A stretch of 64,000 bases of DNA, from NCBI GenBank assembly GCA_916048095.2, contig OU696588.1, positions 7,467,501-7,531,500 of the forward strand, in the 5' to 3' direction. Source of the stretch: Sacculina carcini. Taxonomy: Eukaryota; Arthropoda; Thecostraca; Sacculinidae. Position 1 is the first letter of the stretch, and each line of letters begins with the position of its first letter. The position numbers were made by a program, and so were the translations under genes. Positions 59,717-64,000 of the stretch are shown here, piece by piece. The notes under the pieces are model-generated. The model did not search any database and was not told the DNA's origin. It saw only the letters and a program-made list of their open reading frames with translations.

Positions 59717-59930
59717 CTTGTTATCGGATGATGGTTTATTATTTATTGTTATTTATTTATTATTTTCTTTCCAACTCTCTTTCTAGACTTTTTTCTCTTC
59801 GAACTCTCTTTCTCTCTGAATCTTTTGGGCGCTTCCGGTACATGGGGCCACCTTAGGGTGGTAATAGTGCTTGCACTCTTCCCATGCCACTAGATTTGCC
59901 TGTAATTAATAATAATAATAATAATAAAAC

Positions 59931-60734
59931 ACTGCAAATATTCGCACAAATACTACAAATATACACACAAACTTAGTGTGCCTAATGAGACTACGAATTA
60001 AAGCGCATTATTCAGAGTGGCAATCCTGACCAGAAAAACAAGAAATATTTTATTGTAGGAAAAAACGACTGAGGAAATATATTTAATGTACAAAAAGGTA
60101 TTTGAGCACAAATAACTACATCAAGGAAACCATCATCCATAAAATCAGTTATAAAAACAGGTTACTAATACAAAACCAATTAATTTGGTTCAACTTTCCT
60201 TGATCTGCCGCCAATTTTTTTCCAAAATCTTTACATCTACGAAAACCGTTTTTCAAAAAAATTCTTTTAAAAAAAACCATGGTTTAAAAAAACAATTTAA
60301 ATCAAGTGGTTTAACCAGCCGCTTATACCAGCAGGCTACTTGATATACAAAAAGTATTTGAACGCACATCAATTAAATCAATCTTCCATAGAGACTGTTC
60401 TAGAAAGCAATGTTTCATTGAAAAAGTGTTAGTTTAAATGAACGTTTGTCAAAAACATGACCAACCAATGAACTTGTGTTGTTCTGCTGTCAACATTTTC
60501 TGAATCTGTACATTAATAAAACGAATTTAAAACCAGTTTGAAAAGCATCATCGCATTTTTATATAAAAAACATGTTTTCTTTAAAAAAACACATGATTAC
60601 TCAATGAATTTGTTTTGCTCTGCTGACAAATTATGTCAAATATCCACATCATTAAAACCATCTTTAAAAATATGGATTTTCTCAATGAAAAAAACCTAAG
60701 CCACCGGACCCGCATGCACTTTCAAATAGCGTGG
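59931..60734 (+). other. AT-rich non-coding stretch
   Basis: Several loosely repeated words (CAATGAA...TTGTGTTGTTCTGCTG at 60467, and ATGAATTTGTTTTGCTCTG at 60604; AAAAACCAT; TTTAAAAAAA) suggest an old degenerate repeat. I see no gene. Confidence 0.5.
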
Positions 60735-62140
60735 TAGCGGACGGAGTCGGATGTTCACCACATCAATGTAGCCGAACTGGAAGAGGTATTGAAATTTGGC
60801 ATTTGAAAATTGAATTTGGTTCTCAAGTGTAATTTGACCGATGTGAAAGTACGCACTGACTCTGCATCGGTATTGAGTTGGGTCAACGCAGCCTTAAATA
60901 AGGAGAGAAGAATCAAGACAAAAGGTGCAGCTGATCTTCTGATAAAGCGACGGTTGAGTATACTGTGTGACCTGGTGGAGGAGCTCGAGCTGAAACTTAA
61001 GATTGTGCAAGTTCCCACTACGGTAAATAAAGCAGACGAACTGGCGTCAAGAAAGAATGGCTGGCAATGTCTGTAGAAAGTGAAGAAGAGAATCGTTGCA
61101 CCGCGTCGAGTTCTAACGTATGTGCAATGACATCGGACGAATCGCTGAACTTCATGTATTGCACGATATGGGCGTGGATATAACACTATATTTGACGCGG
61201 CAAGAGACTCCGAGAGTGTCACGAGACCAAACACAACTTGTAGTTCAATGCTGTGTTCGATGTCAATCAATCGATCCAGCACCAGTCCAACATACGTCCG
61301 GAAACCTGAATGTATGCAAGTCATGGTCAATATTGGCCAATGGCGTGACTCATTACCACCAGCAAACATATTTGTCAATTGTGGACTGCGGCCCAGGTCG
61401 GTTCGCCATCTGGCGAGAGCGCAGAACTTAACAGAACATCTGCTGAGAACGCAGAGCTGGTGTGTGCCATCCTCGATGAAATATTCATGGAAAGAGGTAC
61501 AGTTCTCGACCTGCTCATGGACAATGGTATGGTGTTTAGATCCGAGCAAATGAAAAGACTGATGGGAAGATGGAAGATACAACCCTATTTCAGAGCTGCA
61601 TATCGCCTAAGTGTCAACGGCGTTGTAGAGGTTCACCATCGTATCATCAAAGCTTTGGCAGAGAGAGCTCAAGTGATACCGTTAACCGCAGTGGTTTGGT
61701 AAAATATGACGCCACGGGAGGGCTTGACTCAAAATTGGATACCACACAAACACGTCCATGCATACGAGTGGAGAAATCCATCGCTGGAAACGCCGCCGAG
61801 ACGCGAGCCCACTCAGTCTTCCATCGGCGTAGGGGATGAAGTTTGGGTGAAACCCCCGTTCCTAAATATACAACGCAGTGGACACGGGGTAGAGTAACCG
61901 ACATTCATTCGCCAAACAACATTTCTGTACACGGGATGCCGCGACATGTATTGGATGTGCGGCCAGTTGTGAGGGAGGTTGACTGCAGCACGGATCAAAC
62001 ATCAGGCGACGCTCATGACAAACACCACGTTCATAGAGATGCAGAGGGAAACTACGGGATATGGGCCCATTTGGAACAAAGTCTATTCGAGACACTATCC
62101 CCTTGCGCTCCCATAAGTTATCTTTGCCGTCCTAATCCAG
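60735..62140 (+). pseudogene. LTR-6-type RNase H and integrase remnant
   Basis: It starts near NVAELEE (60765; compare NVAELSAAIKG in LTR-4), then VKVRTDSASVLSWVNAA and TKGAADLLIKRRLSI of RNase H. The integrase zinc site is partly kept (CCVRCQSIDPAPV; the HH half is altered), then ILANGVTHYHQ with the first Asp lost (Asn-Gly), LLMDNGMVF (second Asp) and NGVVEVHHRI (Glu kept). The C-terminal domain VGDEVWVKPP, then HGMPRHVLDVRP follows in other frames. It ends near 62140 at SINE copy B; no LTR was found. Confidence 0.82.
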
Positions 62141-62144
62141 CTGG

Positions 62145-62443
62145 CAGCATAAAAGGTTTTATGCCTAAGTGGCAGCTGCTACACGGGAAGAAGCCGAAGC
62201 ATATGAGCCCACAGGCGTGCCTCGTGCAGCTCGCTGCCACCGCAGAACCGACCCTTTCCACGATATGGCGCCACAAGGACGTAAAACGTATTAGAGAGGG
62301 CCACCTCCCCAGAATGCATGGCACAACTCATGACTGATATCTGGTACCATCATTTTCTGCTGGGTGGACAGGGGCTGTGGGATTGGAGAATTCGCCCAAT
62401 GAAATTCTTCTCCGCCGGGTTTCGAACCACGGACCTCCCGCAT
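62145..62443 (-). mobile_element. tRNA-Val-derived SINE, copy B, head altered
   Basis: The body is about 90% like copy A from TTAGGCATAAAACC through to the B box GGTTCGAAACC at about 62418. The A-box half of the tRNA head is diverged (GCGCCTATGCGGG in place of CGCCTCACAAGCGGG). Confidence 0.8.
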
Positions 62444-62511
62444 AGGCGCACACAAGTTACACTAGTGCTGGAGCTGAAAGTGTATATGAAATATACGGCA
62501 TCAGTGTTTTG

Positions 62512-62526
62512 CCTAACCTAACCTAA
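62512..62526 (+). repeat. Three CCTAA units (TTAGG-type)
   Basis: CCTAACCTAACCTAA equals three units of the arthropod telomere repeat on the complementary strand. It is too short to mean a telomere. Confidence 0.6.
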
Positions 62527-62596
62527 ACTATAGTTGTTGTAGGAAGAGTTTTGTTTTGTATAGAACGTGTAATACCTATTATGACAATGATGTCTA

Positions 62597-63436
62597 TTAT
62601 ATTATGACTATTATGATGTTGGTGTAGCCTGGAAGAATATTCTCATTCAGACAGACAAGATTAAACTGGATTGCCGCTTTGCAGTTTTCAGTCTTCTGCT
62701 TCGTCGTCTCGATCGCTCGTGCTAGTTTTTGATGGTCGCCGTTGAGCTTGTGCAGTATTTCACCGATGTGTAACGTTTCTGAGAAACCGGTCTCCATCCT
62801 CAGACAATGCCGTTTGTTTGTTGTTGATTGTGTGTTTATATATGACGTCGCTTGAATATGCTATTTTCACACCTCGTCTATGACACCTATGGATCACGCT
62901 ACTGCGCGCGGCCGTTTTTGGCACCTCGCGCATGGGCGCGTCCAGATCACTGATTGATGGGGATCTTTTTGCGGGGAGAATACCATTTTCCTCCAATTGC
63001 ATGCTGTTTTTTGGGCGCATTGCTGTGATATAAATCGCTTCCAAAAGCTTCGAGCGCCTGTTGTCCGTTTCAGCGCCAATATATCCGTTCTTGCCACTAT
63101 TTATTCTCGGCTAATCTTTGTGTTATGCGCCGATGCATTGTGGTTTTTGATAGCACCGCTGCTGAGATGGCAGGTCAAACGGCGCGGCATCGCTGTTGTT
63201 GTCATCCAGATGTAGGAATGAGGTCCGCACCCCTCCTCGACAACATGATGTCGCTGCAGCTTGTCTGGCCTGCCATTGCATGCTTTGTTGCGCAATATCA
63301 GATTTGATATTGATGTGAACGATAATAAATGATCAATATTACCTTTTTCTGATTCAGTGGGTCTCACATTCTTCTCGATAATCTCCTTCATGAGGCATAC
63401 GTCGACTTTGTGCGCAGACGACATAAAATCAGCCAT
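62597..63436 (-). pseudogene. PLE-4, minus-strand part: GIY-YIG, C-terminus, UTR, hammerhead-like core, N-terminal module
   Basis: From 63436 leftwards: VVEEGCGPHSYIWMTTTAM and RRLTCHLSSGAIKNHN (degraded GIY-YIG), ISREE and shifted frames, MEAIYITAMRPKNSMQLEEN, DLDAPMREVPKTAARSS, a stop, a ~100-base UTR, then CTGAGGATGGAG...CTCAGAAACGTTAC (hammerhead core with CTGAGGA and a weakened stem II). The N-terminal module METGFSETLHIGEIL to NENILPGYTNI ends at about 62597. Confidence 0.82.
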
Positions 63437-63479
63437 TGCTTATAGCCGAATGAACCAAATCGAGAGGCTCATTTAAGAG

Positions 63480-63776
63480 CAAAATCATGAACAACAGACT
63501 CAAGCAAGCAGCCAAAGAGCTACGCAACAACGACAAAATAGCGATTCGTCGAGCCGACAAAAGCGCTTCATTTGTGGTGCTCAACAAAAACGAGTAGCTC
63601 GACAAAATAAACGCTTTACTCAGCAACAGCAGCAAATTCGAAAAAATTCGCCGGAACCCGACGAAGGCGATCAAAAAAAGTCTGAACAAATTGATAGAAG
63701 AGTTCAACAACGACGATGACACGCAGACACTTTCAAAGATTATAAGAAGGGAAGAAGAAGGGAAATTGACAATCTG
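63480..63776 (+). pseudogene. PLE-4, plus-strand part: N-terminal RT segment
   Basis: The + strand reads RLKQAAKELRNNDKIAIRRA, DKSASFVVLNKNE, a TAG, then LDKINALLSNSSKFEKIRRN and SLNKLIEEFNN, which is the start of Penelope-type RT (the DKG-like region). It is head to head with the minus-strand part at 63436 and ends near 63776. Confidence 0.8.
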
Positions 63777-64000
63777 ACACGCTATAAGTATAATACACGA
63801 ATTGTATATGATCTATTTGCATTGACATGACTTGCCAAAATGTAAAATTGAGTGATTGTATTATAATATAAAATATAGAACTAAATACATTGCAATTATA
63901 ATAATATGCATACCTTTGTTGAGAGACAGTTCGTGCTTGTTTTCCGCCTTAAAATTGTAACGAGCACACAACTGACGCCTGGAGAAGTAGGTTTTTTGTT
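63777..64000 (+). other. AT-rich sequence to the window end
   Basis: No feature recognised. Confidence 0.5.

Larger units (their letters stand above)
55500..59930 (+). mobile_element. CR1-like LINE with 2A motif
   Basis: The 5' UTR probably begins near 55500 (GC-rich GGCTAACGGCCGG at 55551). One ORF follows with 2A peptide, AP endonuclease and RT, then a long AT-rich 3' UTR holding a 30-bp minisatellite and a SINE, and a terminal GGGCGCTTCC...CCACTAGATTTGCC sequence with an (AAT)n tail (59905-59925). ORF1 was not identified. Confidence 0.78.

Noticed and set aside
60755-61582. 275-codon minus-strand frame
   Set aside because: It is the antisense shadow of the LTR-6-type RNase H and integrase, whose motifs read on the + strand.

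Overview
The window is animal nuclear DNA, not bacterial or viral. It has spliced SH3-domain exons, long (TG)n and (TA)n tracts, and nested retrotransposons that fill most of the 64 kb. An invertebrate is likely. An arthropod, perhaps a crustacean, is a weak guess, resting on the GGTGAGTAC tail repeats of one LINE and a 15-base CCTAA run at 62512. I cannot name the species. All family names below come from reading motifs; no searches were run.

Layout. 1-15350: four L2-type LINE copies head to tail on the + strand. Each ends in a conserved 3' hairpin and a (TAATG)n or (TACTG)n tail, and each runs straight into a pure (TG)n tract from which the next copy emerges. The fourth copy is split by a rearranged LTR element (LTR-1). 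15351-22550: two minus-strand LINEs, one Rex1/CR1-like with ORF1 and ORF2, one with a PHD-like finger, an RT and a restriction-like endonuclease. 22600-28800: an L2-like LINE (L2-5) split by LTR-2. 28890-30800: a Penelope-like (PLE) remnant between two (TA)n tracts, holding a ~176-bp satellite.

30827-46101: three minus-strand exons (30827-30925, 45388-45568, 45967-46101) with compatible phases. They encode two SH3 domains joined by a linker and look like the 3' half of a SORBS/CAP (vinexin-ponsin) adaptor gene. Its ~14.5-kb intron holds a nest: L2-6 contains L2-7 and LTR-4, and L2-7 contains LTR-3. 46330-51110: two PLE copies with hammerhead-ribozyme cores, an AT-rich stretch and non-autonomous Helitron-like repeats. 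51130-62140: LTR-5 (CsRn1-like, tRNA-Trp primer site), LTR-6 (probably split), a CR1-like LINE with a 2A peptide motif, a 30-bp minisatellite and two tRNA-Val-derived SINEs. 62597-63780: a fourth PLE.

How the parts relate. Nearly every element is broken by stops, frameshifts, lost catalytic residues or duplications. The least damaged are L2-2 (one 58-bp duplication), LTR-3 (one stop plus an integrase Asp to Asn change) and the Rex1-like LINE (two frameshifts). The most unusual signals are: L2 insertion into (TG)n; LTR-2 and LTR-4 primer sites that match the 5' end of tRNA-Phe rather than a tRNA 3' end; palindromic cDNA-like rearrangements in LTR-1 and LTR-4; and hammerhead cores overlapping the first codons of the PLE reading frame.
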